Shown here piece after piece: positions 35,528-43,352 of a DNA stretch of 64,000 nt. Both the position numbers and the translations under genes were made by a program. How positions within the stretch are numbered: the stretch's first letter is position 1; each line of letters begins with the position of its first letter. The notes under the pieces are model-generated. The model saw nothing but the letters and a program-made list of their open reading frames with translations. It had not been told where the DNA came from and made no database searches. Source of the stretch: an uncultured Sphingopyxis sp. (lineage in GTDB: Bacteria; Pseudomonadota; Alphaproteobacteria; Sphingomonadales; Sphingomonadaceae); assembly GCF_900078365.1 (NCBI RefSeq), contig NZ_LT598653.1:682001-746000 (forward strand), read 5' to 3'.

Positions 35528-37542
35528 GCGGCGGCATCGCCATGGCAGCGTTGATGGCAGCTGCGGGTGTCGGTTCGCCGACACCAACCATTCGAGAGAT
35601 GATCGAACTTACCGATTTGTCCAGTATCGCTATTTCGCCTGACGGGGAGTGGGTTGCCTATCGCGCCGAGACCGCCTCGATCGAGCGCAACAAGCATGAT
35701 CTCGACTGGTATGTGGTACGGGCCGACGGGACGACGTCGCCGCGACGCATCGCCGATGCAGGCGAGGGTGACTGGCCCGACGGCACCCTCGCTGCGGAAC
35801 CACCCACATGGACGACGGATTCGCGGGCGATTATCTACCGAACGATCCGAGAAGGCGAAATCCAGATATGGCGTAGCAGTGTCGATGGCGCGCATATCGA
35901 CCGCCTGACCGGCGATGCGGCCAATATTCGCGCATTTGCGTTGGCGCCCGATAGCCTGACGCTGACCTATGCAATCGGTGCGGCGCGTGAAGACATCGCT
36001 CGTGCTGAACGCCAAGAATACGACAATGGCGTTCTGATCGATGCACAGGTCGATCCGTCGCGCCCCCTCTATCGCGGTTCCCGGATCGACGGGCGGCTTG
36101 CGACCGATCGCATCACTGGCTTCTGGTTTGCACATGGCGGGCTTCTGGCCGACACCCCGGTCAGTTATCGCACGCTCGATCTCTCCACTGGCGCGACACG
36201 GCTCGCTACTGCTGGGGAGGCGGCGCGGATCGTTAAGCGCAGTAAACCGTTCGACAAGCTTGGTGACCGCTATATCCTTGCGGCCGAGCCGTCCGGCAAT
36301 GAACGCGGCACGGCCTATGCGCTGAGTGAAGGTCAGCAAGCGGTTCTTGCCGTCCAGCGGCCGGGTGAAGATACGCCGCTGTTATGCGCGGCATCCGAAT
36401 GCCGGCAATTGATCCGTGGTCTGGCGTGGCGCGGAAACAGGGACGAGATATTGTTCGCCGCGAGCGATCTCGCAGCCAATCAGATCCTGTATCTCTGGGA
36501 CCCGGCAAGCGGCGAGGTCCGTCGCGTCGGCGGCGGGGTCGGGCGCTTCAATGGCGGACGCGACGACCGGCGCGGATGCGCCGCAAATGCATCGGCGGCT
36601 TTCTGCGTCGCCGCTTCGGCCAATTTGCCGCCCCGGCTCGTTCGGATTGATCTGGATACCGGTGAGATTAAGGTGCTGGCGTCGCCTAACCTGGCGCTCG
36701 CGCGGTCCGATGTGCCGCAGTTCGAGCAGATCGGCTGGACGGACCCGTCAGGCCAAGGTTTCACGGGCCAACTGATGTTGCCGCAGGGTAAACCCCGAAA
36801 TGCACCACTTTTCGTGACCTATTATGTCTGTGATGGCTATTTGCGTGGAGGGACGGGCGACGATTTCCCGCTACGGCAGCTTGCCGGTGCGGGCATCGCA
36901 GTGCTTTGTGTCAACCGATTGCCCACGAAAGCGGGACTGGGCGATCAGGTCGAGCAATATCGGATCGCTCAGGCCGGTGTCAGCGCTGCGATCGACATGC
37001 TCGCGGGCAAGGGACTGATCGATCCGGCCCGGGTCGGTATGGGCGGGCTGAGTTTCGGCGGCGAGGTCACGATGTGGATCGCGACCCACTCGTCGAAACT
37101 CTCGGCAATTTCGATCAGCAACTCGCTGCTGTCCGAAACCTATTATTGGCTCAACGCAATTGCCGGTCGTGAAGTGCCGGATATATTGAAGAAGGTCTGG
37201 AATCTCGGACCGCCCGATGTCGATCACGCGCGCTGGAAACAGCTGGCGGCATCGCATTCGATCGGCAAGCTCGACGCGCCGCTCCTGATGCAATTGCCCG
37301 AGCGCGAATTCCGCAGCAACGTCGAGATTGCGGCGCGGCTCGGGCGTGCCGGCAAACCCGTCGAACTCTGGGCGTTTCCTGCCGAAACCCACATTATGTA
37401 CCAACCGCGGCACAAACGCGCTGTTTACGAACGCAACCTCGACTGGTTCCGCTTTTGGCTGCAGGGCCATGTCGATCCGAACCCGGCCAAGACCGAGCAA
37501 TATCGCCGGTGGAACGCGCTGGCTGCGGCGAGATCACGATGA
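35521..37542 (+). CDS. Lasso peptide isopeptidase (S9 prolyl-oligopeptidase-like, AtxE2 type)
   Basis: 673 residues if the GTG at 35521 is used, overlapping the receptor stop; an ATG at 35542 is an alternative. The N terminus has a short hydrophobic stretch (IAMAALMAAAGVG), possibly an export signal. Residues 25-400 form a beta-propeller-like region (LSSIAISPDGEWVAYRAET). The hydrolase domain has Ser511 in GMGGLSFGGEV, Glu594 and Glu596 in LPEREFRSN, and His624 in FPAETHIMYQ. The Ser-to-Glu-to-His spacing is close to that of AtxE2, which uses Ser/Glu/His to open the lasso isopeptide bond (recalled). It converges on the lasso C gene with a nine-base overlap. Confidence 0.9.
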   Translation: MVSGGIAMAALMAAAGVGSPTPTIREMIELTDLSSIAISPDGEWVAYRAETASIERNKHDLDWYVVRADGTTSPRRIADAGEGDWPDGTLAAEPPTWTTDSRAIIYRTIREGEIQIWRSSVDGAHIDRLTGDAANIRAFALAPDSLTLTYAIGAAREDIARAERQEYDNGVLIDAQVDPSRPLYRGSRIDGRLATDRITGFWFAHGGLLADTPVSYRTLDLSTGATRLATAGEAARIVKRSKPFDKLGDRYILAAEPSGNERGTAYALSEGQQAVLAVQRPGEDTPLLCAASECRQLIRGLAWRGNRDEILFAASDLAANQILYLWDPASGEVRRVGGGVGRFNGGRDDRRGCAANASAAFCVAASANLPPRLVRIDLDTGEIKVLASPNLALARSDVPQFEQIGWTDPSGQGFTGQLMLPQGKPRNAPLFVTYYVCDGYLRGGTGDDFPLRQLAGAGIAVLCVNRLPTKAGLGDQVEQYRIAQAGVSAAIDMLAGKGLIDPARVGMGGLSFGGEVTMWIATHSSKLSAISISNSLLSETYYWLNAIAGREVPDILKKVWNLGPPDVDHARWKQLAASHSIGKLDAPLLMQLPEREFRSNVEIAARLGRAGKPVELWAFPAETHIMYQPRHKRAVYERNLDWFRFWLQGHVDPNPAKTEQYRRWNALAAARSR

Positions 37543-39267
37543 TCGGGCCTGTACGCCGCGCGCCCACGCCTCGGTATCAGCGATAGGCAGGAGGTGGTAG
37601 AAACGATCGTCGCGGTTGCCGAACGGCCGGGTGAGATAAGCTTCAATCGCCGGTCGATCGAGAAAGCCAGCGCTGGCAAGTAGGCCGTCAAGGAGAAATG
37701 GTAGAAGTCTCATCCGATGCTGATCGAAAATACGCGCGCAAAAGGCATCCATCGAGCCTTTCGTGCGGCGTGTGACGATCGCTGCGGGTAGCGACCGGCT
37801 GAATGCGTTGCGTGCGACGGCGCGATCATAGCCGCCCTCAACCCACAGCCACGTCGGGACAGCTAGGCAGGCTTCAACCACGGGTTGGGAGAGAAGCGGG
37901 TAAAGTGATGGGGCGATCTCCTGTCGACCATAACCGTCGAGGTGCGCGTTCGCTGCGATGATCGCGCGGACATGCGCGCGTGTGCCGGACAGCGCGCGGT
38001 CCTGTCCATCCAGCCAGGGGTGCGCGGGCGGCATGGATGGTAGCCGGTCTTCATTCAGAAATTCTTCGTTGCGCCTCCACGCAGCGCGTGACTTTCGGTT
38101 GAGAAGCTGCTTCAGCATCAGCCGCGTCACGTGCCAGCTATTCGTGCGATGAATGGCCGCGATATCGCGCACGATCGTTGCGAGGGCTGCTTTCGGTCCG
38201 TGCGATCTCAAATAGTCGGCGGCGGGGGCGGCGCTACTCAGCGAACAAAAGACGCAGTCGCCACCGGTGCCGCTGACGTAGGCGGTAAGATTTTCCTCTC
38301 TCGCTAACCGAGAAAACACCGAATCGGCCGAACGCAGCATGGCGGGCAGACCGGGACGCGCGGTCAGGGCCGGGACGTCGGCGGTCAGATCGATGGCCTC
38401 TTCGACCTGCGCTTCACATAGAGAAATAGCGCAATGCGCCGCCATAGTGCGTGCATAATCCCGCTCGTCACCACCGGGATCCGACGTGGCGAGATTAAGT
38501 GCGACGATTTCCCGGCCGGCTTCGGACAACGCGGCTGCGATGATGGAAGAATCGAGCCCGCCAGATAGTTCGAGGAGGACCCGGTCGGCTGGCCGGACCA
38601 AGGCCTTGATTGAGTTGCGGACCGCGTTGGCTACGAGATTGCTCGCCTCATCCATCGCGGCAACGCGCCGCTCTGGTGCAGCAAAGGCCCATGGCGTCCA
38701 AAGACTGCGCGTCGTTGCACGCCCGCCGTCGAGACGGAGCACTTCTCCCGGCATCATTTCGTCGAGGCCGGCAAGGCCGGTGGCCGCAGACCGAAGGTGG
38801 AGAAAAGCAAGGTGATAGGCAACGAAGTGCCAGTTGATGGCGGGAATGATCAGGCCGTATTCGAGCGCAATCTCGACATCGGACGTGAGATAGGTGACTG
38901 GACCTTGACGGATGCGATAGGCCTGTAGCGTTCCTGATGGAGCTCGGATCGCCTGGAGTACTGACCGAGCCGGCAGCTCGCCCAGAATAAGATAATCGCC
39001 CCAATAGTCGCCGATCAACGACCGGGCGTCTCCCGAGGCGATCGGAGACGGCAAGGCTTTGATCTCGCGGCCGTCCGCCTTCGCAAACAGCCGTCCGATG
39101 AGGATCCCGGTGCCCTTGTCTCTGAGGAAAGGCGTCTCCGCTCCCGCCAGAACCGTCGTATGCGTCGTCCGATAGACGAGGCCAAGCGCGCCGCTTCGGG
39201 CGGCCATCCTCTCCGCCGCACCGGTTTCGAGCGGATCTAGGATCGCCAGATAGCGGGGGCGGGTCAC
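37534..39267 (-). CDS. Lasso peptide macrolactam synthetase (C protein, asparagine-synthetase-like)
   Basis: 577 residues from a GTG at 39267 that overlaps the B gene stop (GTGA). The ATP-pyrophosphatase loop is LLELSGGLDSSIIAAALSE in the C-terminal half, with DERDYARTMAAHC downstream. The N-terminal half resembles the glutaminase domain of asparagine synthetase B but begins MTRPRYLAIL, lacking the catalytic Cys2, as expected for lasso cyclases that use no glutamine. It adenylates the ring-forming acidic side chain (predicted Glu8) and closes the bond to Gly1. Last gene of the A-B-C operon. Confidence 0.93.
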   Translation of the reverse strand: MTRPRYLAILDPLETGAAERMAARSGALGLVYRTTHTTVLAGAETPFLRDKGTGILIGRLFAKADGREIKALPSPIASGDARSLIGDYWGDYLILGELPARSVLQAIRAPSGTLQAYRIRQGPVTYLTSDVEIALEYGLIIPAINWHFVAYHLAFLHLRSAATGLAGLDEMMPGEVLRLDGGRATTRSLWTPWAFAAPERRVAAMDEASNLVANAVRNSIKALVRPADRVLLELSGGLDSSIIAAALSEAGREIVALNLATSDPGGDERDYARTMAAHCAISLCEAQVEEAIDLTADVPALTARPGLPAMLRSADSVFSRLAREENLTAYVSGTGGDCVFCSLSSAAPAADYLRSHGPKAALATIVRDIAAIHRTNSWHVTRLMLKQLLNRKSRAAWRRNEEFLNEDRLPSMPPAHPWLDGQDRALSGTRAHVRAIIAANAHLDGYGRQEIAPSLYPLLSQPVVEACLAVPTWLWVEGGYDRAVARNAFSRSLPAAIVTRRTKGSMDAFCARIFDQHRMRLLPFLLDGLLASAGFLDRPAIEAYLTRPFGNRDDRFYHLLPIADTEAWARGVQARSS

Positions 39268-39935
39268 AGCACGAGTATCGGCGCGAAGGCGCGTGTATGG
39301 CCGACCGCGTCGTTCAGAATCCGGTCACCGCTTTGCGACCAGCAGTGTGCGGCGAAGGGCATCGGCACGACACCGAAGACGACGTGAGGAAAATGCCCGC
39401 GTCGGGCCACATATCTGACAAAGGCGAGAGTATCGGGCAGGCATTTGGCGGCGAGTGGAATCATGCTGCGGCTTGCGTGAAATCGCTGAACCAGAAGATC
39501 GAGATCCTCCGCAGGCGGGCGAGGGTTTGCGGCGCGCACCCTGCGCACCTCATCGGCCACCCCGCGAACGCCCGTTCGGCGGACGATTATGCGTGCGGTG
39601 ACGAGCAAGGTCAGCACTTCGAGAATATCTCGAACGCGCGCATGCACGCTCTGGCCCGGTTGTTCCATTGCGCTGCTCCGTCCCTGCGGCAATGTCGGTT
39701 TCGAATTTGCTGTGTCTCCCCGCGACCGCTCAATCAGGCCAAGACTGCAAAGCTGCTCGACCGCCTCCGGATGGGGTGCTCGCGCCGTGTCCCCGCATAT
39801 CCAGTCGAGCACGAACGCGGCCCTGCTATCGACGCGCCAGTATCGGTCGCGATGGAGATCGAGAATGATCGCGCCGTCGTCGAAGCTTTGATGGGAGATC
39901 CCGGGTCGAAGGCTGAACTGCTCCATCTCAAGCAT
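39264..39935 (-). CDS. Lasso peptide leader peptidase, fused RRE plus B2 transglutaminase-like protease (B protein)
   Basis: 223 residues from the ATG at 39935; an ATG at 39926 and a GTG at 39971 are alternatives, but the latter would put a strong hairpin inside the coding region. Residues about 4-80 look like a PqqD-type RiPP recognition element (FSLRPGISHQSFDDGAIILDLHRDRYWRVD). Residues about 105-223 form the B2 protease: catalytic Cys in LAAKCLPDTLAFVRYV and His/Asp in FAAHCWSQSGDRILND. It binds the precursor leader and cuts before core Gly1. No separate RRE gene is needed because the two domains are fused. Confidence 0.92.
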   Translation of the reverse strand: MLEMEQFSLRPGISHQSFDDGAIILDLHRDRYWRVDSRAAFVLDWICGDTARAPHPEAVEQLCSLGLIERSRGDTANSKPTLPQGRSSAMEQPGQSVHARVRDILEVLTLLVTARIIVRRTGVRGVADEVRRVRAANPRPPAEDLDLLVQRFHASRSMIPLAAKCLPDTLAFVRYVARRGHFPHVVFGVVPMPFAAHCWSQSGDRILNDAVGHTRAFAPILVL

Positions 39936-39942
39936 GCCGTTT

Positions 39943-39968
39943 GACGGGCGGACCGCAGTCCGCCCGTC
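39943..39968 (-). promoter_or_regulatory. Strong hairpin between lasso A and B genes
   Basis: A perfect 11-bp stem (GACGGGCGGAC pairing with GTCCGCCCGTC) with a four-base loop (TGCG on the transcript), nine bases after the A stop codon. No T run follows. Hairpins at this place are known in other proteobacterial lasso operons, where they are thought to raise precursor mRNA over the B and C messages; the same role is inferred here. Confidence 0.7.
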
Positions 39969-39976
39969 CACCTGGC

Positions 39977-40102
39977 TCAGTCGTCGTTGTCGATGCCGAA
40001 CGGCTTGCCGATCACCGACAGTTCGAGCTGCTGACCGTCGGGTCCCTGCGTCTCGACGCTCGCCGCGCCGAGGTCGATCAGTTCTTCATGTTCACGTTCC
40101 AT
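39977..40102 (-). CDS. Lasso peptide precursor (A gene), 41 residues
   Basis: Found by reading the gap upstream of the B gene. The ATG at 40102 has AGGAGA six bases upstream. The leader MEREHEELIDLGAASVETQ has the LIDLGxAS pattern and a Thr at position -2 before the cut, both typical of lasso leaders. The core begins with Gly20. Residues GPDGQQLE would form an eight-residue ring through Gly1 and Glu8, and LSVIGKPFGIDNDD the threaded tail. The Asp at core position 3 is too early to close a ring. Core composition recalls subterisin from a sphingomonad (GPPGDRIEFGVLAQLPG, recalled from literature), which also has Glu8. First gene of the leftward A-B-C operon. Confidence 0.9.
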   Translation of the reverse strand: MEREHEELIDLGAASVETQGPDGQQLELSVIGKPFGIDNDD

Positions 40103-40115
40103 GAGACTTCTCCTC

Positions 40116-40135
40116 TTGCCGCGGGATTGCGGCAA
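40116..40135 (-). promoter_or_regulatory. 5' leader hairpin next to the lasso A ribosome site
   Basis: Perfect 7-bp inverted repeat (TTGCCGC, six-base loop, GCGGCAA) ending a few bases before the AGGAG ribosome site of the precursor gene. It could affect message stability or translation; function not shown. Confidence 0.5.
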
Positions 40136-40220
40136 GGAGAAGATTAGGAAAGGAGCAAGGCTATCCGAAATTTATACGCAGACCATACGCCGAATATAGA
40201 CGCGTTATATGTGAGGCGCT

Positions 40221-40823
40221 TTATCCGCGGCGGTAGATGGCCTCGACAATCGGGGGGACGAGCGCCATGCGCTGCCGGTGATAGACAGCAATATGGCGCG
40301 CGATCGATCGCGGATCGCCGGTTTCGATCACAGCGGCGATATCGGCGAGATCCCCCCGGGGATCGGAGAGGATCTTGCTCTCGGCAATGCGAGAGGCCGT
40401 CAGCCGGTCGCTCGCCGCCTCGACCTGGCGGGCAATTTCGGCGCGGCCCGAACGCGCAGCGATGAGGCCGAAAAGCGTCCGCAGGCAAGCGGCATAATCT
40501 TCGGTTAGCGGAAGTTCGATTAACTGGGAGGGTGTGACGGGCCAGCGCCGTAGCGCGATGCGCAGCAACTCGCCGTTCCACTGGATGAGCTCGCGCAAGG
40601 CGGGCTCGGTGACGAGCGGGAGCTGAAATCCCTCGGAGGTACGCATCTCGACGATATGCTCGCCCGCGAGCCGGTGCAGCGCATCGCGGATCGGCGACAC
40701 GCTGCTTGTAAGCAGCGCGGCGAGCTTCTTGGGTTCGAGCCGCTCGCCGGGCGGCACCTCGCCGCCAAGCAATCGGGCCTTGAGCGCGTCATAGACGCGC
40801 TCCGACGTCACGCCGGCATTCAT
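40221..40823 (-). CDS. GntR-family transcriptional regulator (FadR/FCD-like)
   Basis: 200 residues from the ATG at 40823, overlapping the stop of the phytanoyl-CoA dioxygenase-like gene (ATGA). The N-terminal winged HTH is visible in ERVYDALKARLLGGEVPPGERLEPKKLAALLTSSVSPIRDALHRLAGE. The C-terminal all-helical ligand domain has the FCD-like pattern (ELIQWNGELLRIALR; IETGDPRSIARHIAVYHRQR). It is the last gene before the lasso precursor, 118 bases away on the same strand. Whether it regulates the lasso genes is open. Confidence 0.9.
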   Translation of the reverse strand: MNAGVTSERVYDALKARLLGGEVPPGERLEPKKLAALLTSSVSPIRDALHRLAGEHIVEMRTSEGFQLPLVTEPALRELIQWNGELLRIALRRWPVTPSQLIELPLTEDYAACLRTLFGLIAARSGRAEIARQVEAASDRLTASRIAESKILSDPRGDLADIAAVIETGDPRSIARHIAVYHRQRMALVPPIVEAIYRRG

Positions 40824-41707
40824 CGTTCGCTCCGTTGCTCCGCGACAAAGGCGTCGACGAGCGCCTGCTGGTCGGGCCGCAAGGCGTCGGTTGCGCCGAT
40901 GCAGGCTGGAATATGGTCGCCGAGGAGGATCGAAGGGCATTGCCCTTCGAAATTTCCGAGGTTGGGACGGTGCTGGCGATAGCCGACGAGCGCGGCGAGC
41001 TCGGGGTCGAAGTGGCGCGCGATCTCGGGCGGGTAGGCGAGCCACTGGTTCTCATAAGGCTTGAGCCAGCCGAGGCAGTAGCTGACGACCATGCCGCGGC
41101 GGATTTCGCGGCTTGTATTCCCGCCCGCGCCGTGCAGCGCCGAGCCGAGGAAGAGGAGGGCGGATCCCGGCGCCATCTCGGCGATGACCGGTTCATCCTC
41201 TCGATGCGCGGCGACCGCCGCCTGGCCATGGCTGTTCGGCCAGATCAGCGTCGCGCCATTGTCGGCGCGATAGTCGGTGAACGGCCACATCACATTGACG
41301 AGATATTCGGTCTCGCCGACGGCGCCGCACCACATATCCTGGTCCCGGTGCGGAAGCTGGGGCAGCGCGCCGGGATGGATTGCGATCGCTTGGGTGAGGT
41401 TGAGCTGGATGCGATCGCACCAGGGTTGCAGCATCGCTTCGGCGATGCCGAGAATGAGCGGGTGACGGACGAACGCTTCGGCGAGCGGCGTCCTTGCAAG
41501 CAGCCGCCCGAACCTTTGGGTGCGGGCACCGTAGAAACCACCCTCGCAAAAGGGCGTCGCCGCGAAACTCGGCCGTAGCGCCGCGTCGAGCTGCCGGACC
41601 TGCGTTTCGGGCAGCGCATCGGGGATGATGCAATAGCCGTCGCGTGCGAGCTTCGCAGACCAGCCGGCAAGGGAGGCTGCGGCTGCATCGATCGTCTCAG
41701 AGCGCAT
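40820..41707 (-). CDS. Phytanoyl-CoA dioxygenase (PhyH) family protein
   Basis: 295 residues from the ATG at 41707, which lies inside the end of luxI (11-base overlap). PhyH proteins are Fe(II)/2-oxoglutarate oxygenases. The His-x-Asp pair is in LPHRDQDMW, and the distal His in GSALHGAGGNTSREIRRG with an Arg for 2-oxoglutarate close behind. PhyH-type genes recur next to luxI in sphingomonads (recalled), without a proven role; modification of the signal or of a fatty acid is possible. Translationally coupled to luxI and gntR. Confidence 0.9.
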   Translation of the reverse strand: MRSETIDAAAASLAGWSAKLARDGYCIIPDALPETQVRQLDAALRPSFAATPFCEGGFYGARTQRFGRLLARTPLAEAFVRHPLILGIAEAMLQPWCDRIQLNLTQAIAIHPGALPQLPHRDQDMWCGAVGETEYLVNVMWPFTDYRADNGATLIWPNSHGQAAVAAHREDEPVIAEMAPGSALLFLGSALHGAGGNTSREIRRGMVVSYCLGWLKPYENQWLAYPPEIARHFDPELAALVGYRQHRPNLGNFEGQCPSILLGDHIPACIGATDALRPDQQALVDAFVAEQRSER

Positions 41708-42314
41708 GAACCGGCTCCCACGCCGGGGTGGCGGACCCGCCGATCCCGGCCTCGGCCAGCAGGCGCGGCGTGTCGCGATCGATTGCGATCGCCAGCGCTC
41801 CCAATTGGCGTCCGTCGATCCGTTGCGGAGCGCCCAACGGCCAGGCGCGCCAGCCGAAGGCCCGTATCTGCTCCAGCCAGCCAGCCTCAGCGACGCCGGT
41901 ATAGAGCGTGATGCCTTCCGCGAGCCCGAACTCGGCAAGTCCCATGACCAGCCGGTCGCGCGCCCGGCGCCTTGCCCGCGCATCGATATGCCGATCGAGG
42001 CAGAAGCGCGTGACCTCGTATGTGCGCGGCCCGCGTGGCACATCGCCGTCGCACAGCGACGCATAGAGATCGGCGAGGATATGCGGCCGTGTCGTTGGCA
42101 GCAATCGCGCCGAGGCGAGATGGCGGCCGGCCCGGTCGGTCACGACGATGTAGATGGCATGTTCGTCGTCGAACTGGTCGATCTCGAACCGTCCGTCGAG
42201 GACCGGCACGTCCCAGCGGAGCAGATCGACGAACACTTGCTTGCGCGCCACGAACATCGCACGCAACACATCGTCTTCGCTGGCGGAACAGTCGGCGTCA
42301 GGCAGATGCAGCAT
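41697..42314 (-). CDS. luxI: Acyl-homoserine-lactone synthase (LuxI family)
   Basis: 205 residues from the ATG at 42314. It makes an N-acyl-homoserine lactone from S-adenosylmethionine and an acyl carrier. Family residues are visible: MFVARKQVFVDLLRWDVPVLDG, then EIDQFDDEHAIYIVV, the ASARLLPTTRPHIL block and YEVTRFCLDR. The ribosome site GGGAG lies in the right arm of an inverted repeat (42323-42347). It follows luxR on the same strand and is coupled to the PhyH-like gene. Acyl chain length cannot be read from sequence. Confidence 0.95.
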   Translation of the reverse strand: MLHLPDADCSASEDDVLRAMFVARKQVFVDLLRWDVPVLDGRFEIDQFDDEHAIYIVVTDRAGRHLASARLLPTTRPHILADLYASLCDGDVPRGPRTYEVTRFCLDRHIDARARRRARDRLVMGLAEFGLAEGITLYTGVAEAGWLEQIRAFGWRAWPLGAPQRIDGRQLGALAIAIDRDTPRLLAEAGIGGSATPAWEPVHAL

Positions 42315-42322
42315 GGTTGAGG

Positions 42323-42347
42323 CTCCCGTCTTGCGTGTGCACGGGAG
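42323..42347 (-). promoter_or_regulatory. Inverted repeat covering the luxI ribosome site
   Basis: CTCCCGT, 11 bases, ACGGGAG, with the GGGAG serving as the luxI ribosome site eight bases before the ATG. It may act as a lux-box-like LuxR target in DNA or as an RNA hairpin that hides the ribosome site. A perfect palindrome AGCGCGATCGCGCT is at 42360-42373, between luxR and this repeat. Confidence 0.45.
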
Positions 42348-42392
42348 GGTCGGGCTCGGAGCGCGATCGCGCTATTCCCAGAAATGGGCATA

Positions 42393-43145
42393 TCAACGCC
42401 AGAAGATGTCGGAGAAGCTGATAACTCCATCGAACAGGGCACGAATCAGCAACGATGTCTGCTTCTCGACTCCATATCTGTCGCGGGCCTGCTTGAGATG
42501 GCGCACCACCGTCTCTTCGCTGATCCCAAGGATGCGCGCGCTTTCCCAAGCGGTCTTGCCGCGCGCCGCCCAGATGAGGCAGTCGCGTTGCCGGTCGGTG
42601 AGGCACGGCCGCGGTCCGGGTGGCACGGCGCCGGCGAGCCAGATACGCCGCGCGCCCTCGAAGGCGGCGATGCCCGCAAGCTGCGCCCACTGCAGCGCAT
42701 CCGCCGGCAGGGCGCGGCCGGGACCGATCGCGAAACTGCACGAACCCGTGGCTTCGCCGACGACATTGGCGGGAACGGTGAAGCCGTCGGTAAGCCCATG
42801 CTCGTGTGCGAGTTCGAGCAACCGGTGATCGGCGGGTGTCATCCGGATAAGGTCGGGCATCGCATTCCAGCGGAACCCGGCGCTCGTGCGATGGCTTGCG
42901 CGATGGACCGGGTCCGACAGGCCGAGACGATGCGTGTCGAAATAGTCGACCCACGCCTCGGGATAATCATGAAGGCGGATTCCCGCGTTCGGCGCATCGA
43001 GAATATGGACATGATGGGTGAGCGCGAAATGCGAGAAACCCATCCGGCTCGTCATTTCACCGAGGATCATTGCAAGGGCGCCGACATCGCGCGCCAGCGC
43101 GATCGCGTCGAGGAACCACTCGACCTCCGCACGCATGTCTCTCAT
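42393..43145 (-). CDS. luxR: Acyl-homoserine-lactone receptor/regulator (LuxR family)
   Basis: 250 residues. The autoinducer-binding domain shows the conserved pattern YPEAWVDYFDTHRLGLSDPVHRAS (Trp, Tyr, Asp-Pro contacts), SAGFRWNAM and GFTVPANVVGEATGSCSFAI. The C-terminal GerE HTH is LTDRQRDCLIWAARGKTAWESARILGISEETVVRHLKQARDRYGV. It is first in a same-strand series luxR-luxI-phyH-gntR-lasso A-B-C. GGGAT precedes the ATG. Confidence 0.94.
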   Translation of the reverse strand: MRDMRAEVEWFLDAIALARDVGALAMILGEMTSRMGFSHFALTHHVHILDAPNAGIRLHDYPEAWVDYFDTHRLGLSDPVHRASHRTSAGFRWNAMPDLIRMTPADHRLLELAHEHGLTDGFTVPANVVGEATGSCSFAIGPGRALPADALQWAQLAGIAAFEGARRIWLAGAVPPGPRPCLTDRQRDCLIWAARGKTAWESARILGISEETVVRHLKQARDRYGVEKQTSLLIRALFDGVISFSDIFWR

Positions 43146-43352
43146 GCGTTATCCCGGCCCGAGGCAGCGTCTCAAGCCGCCGTGCCCCCCGCTGCCGTCC
43201 TTTCCTGCCGGTTCGGGCGGGTGCGCGGTTTTCCGTATCCGCCGCGCCCGAATGCTGGAATGATGACCCATCATAGCCACCCATCTGCGGCGCGCAACGC
43301 TTTGTTTGCAGGCGATTTGTTCGATATGGCACTTAACGGGCGGGCGAGCTGA

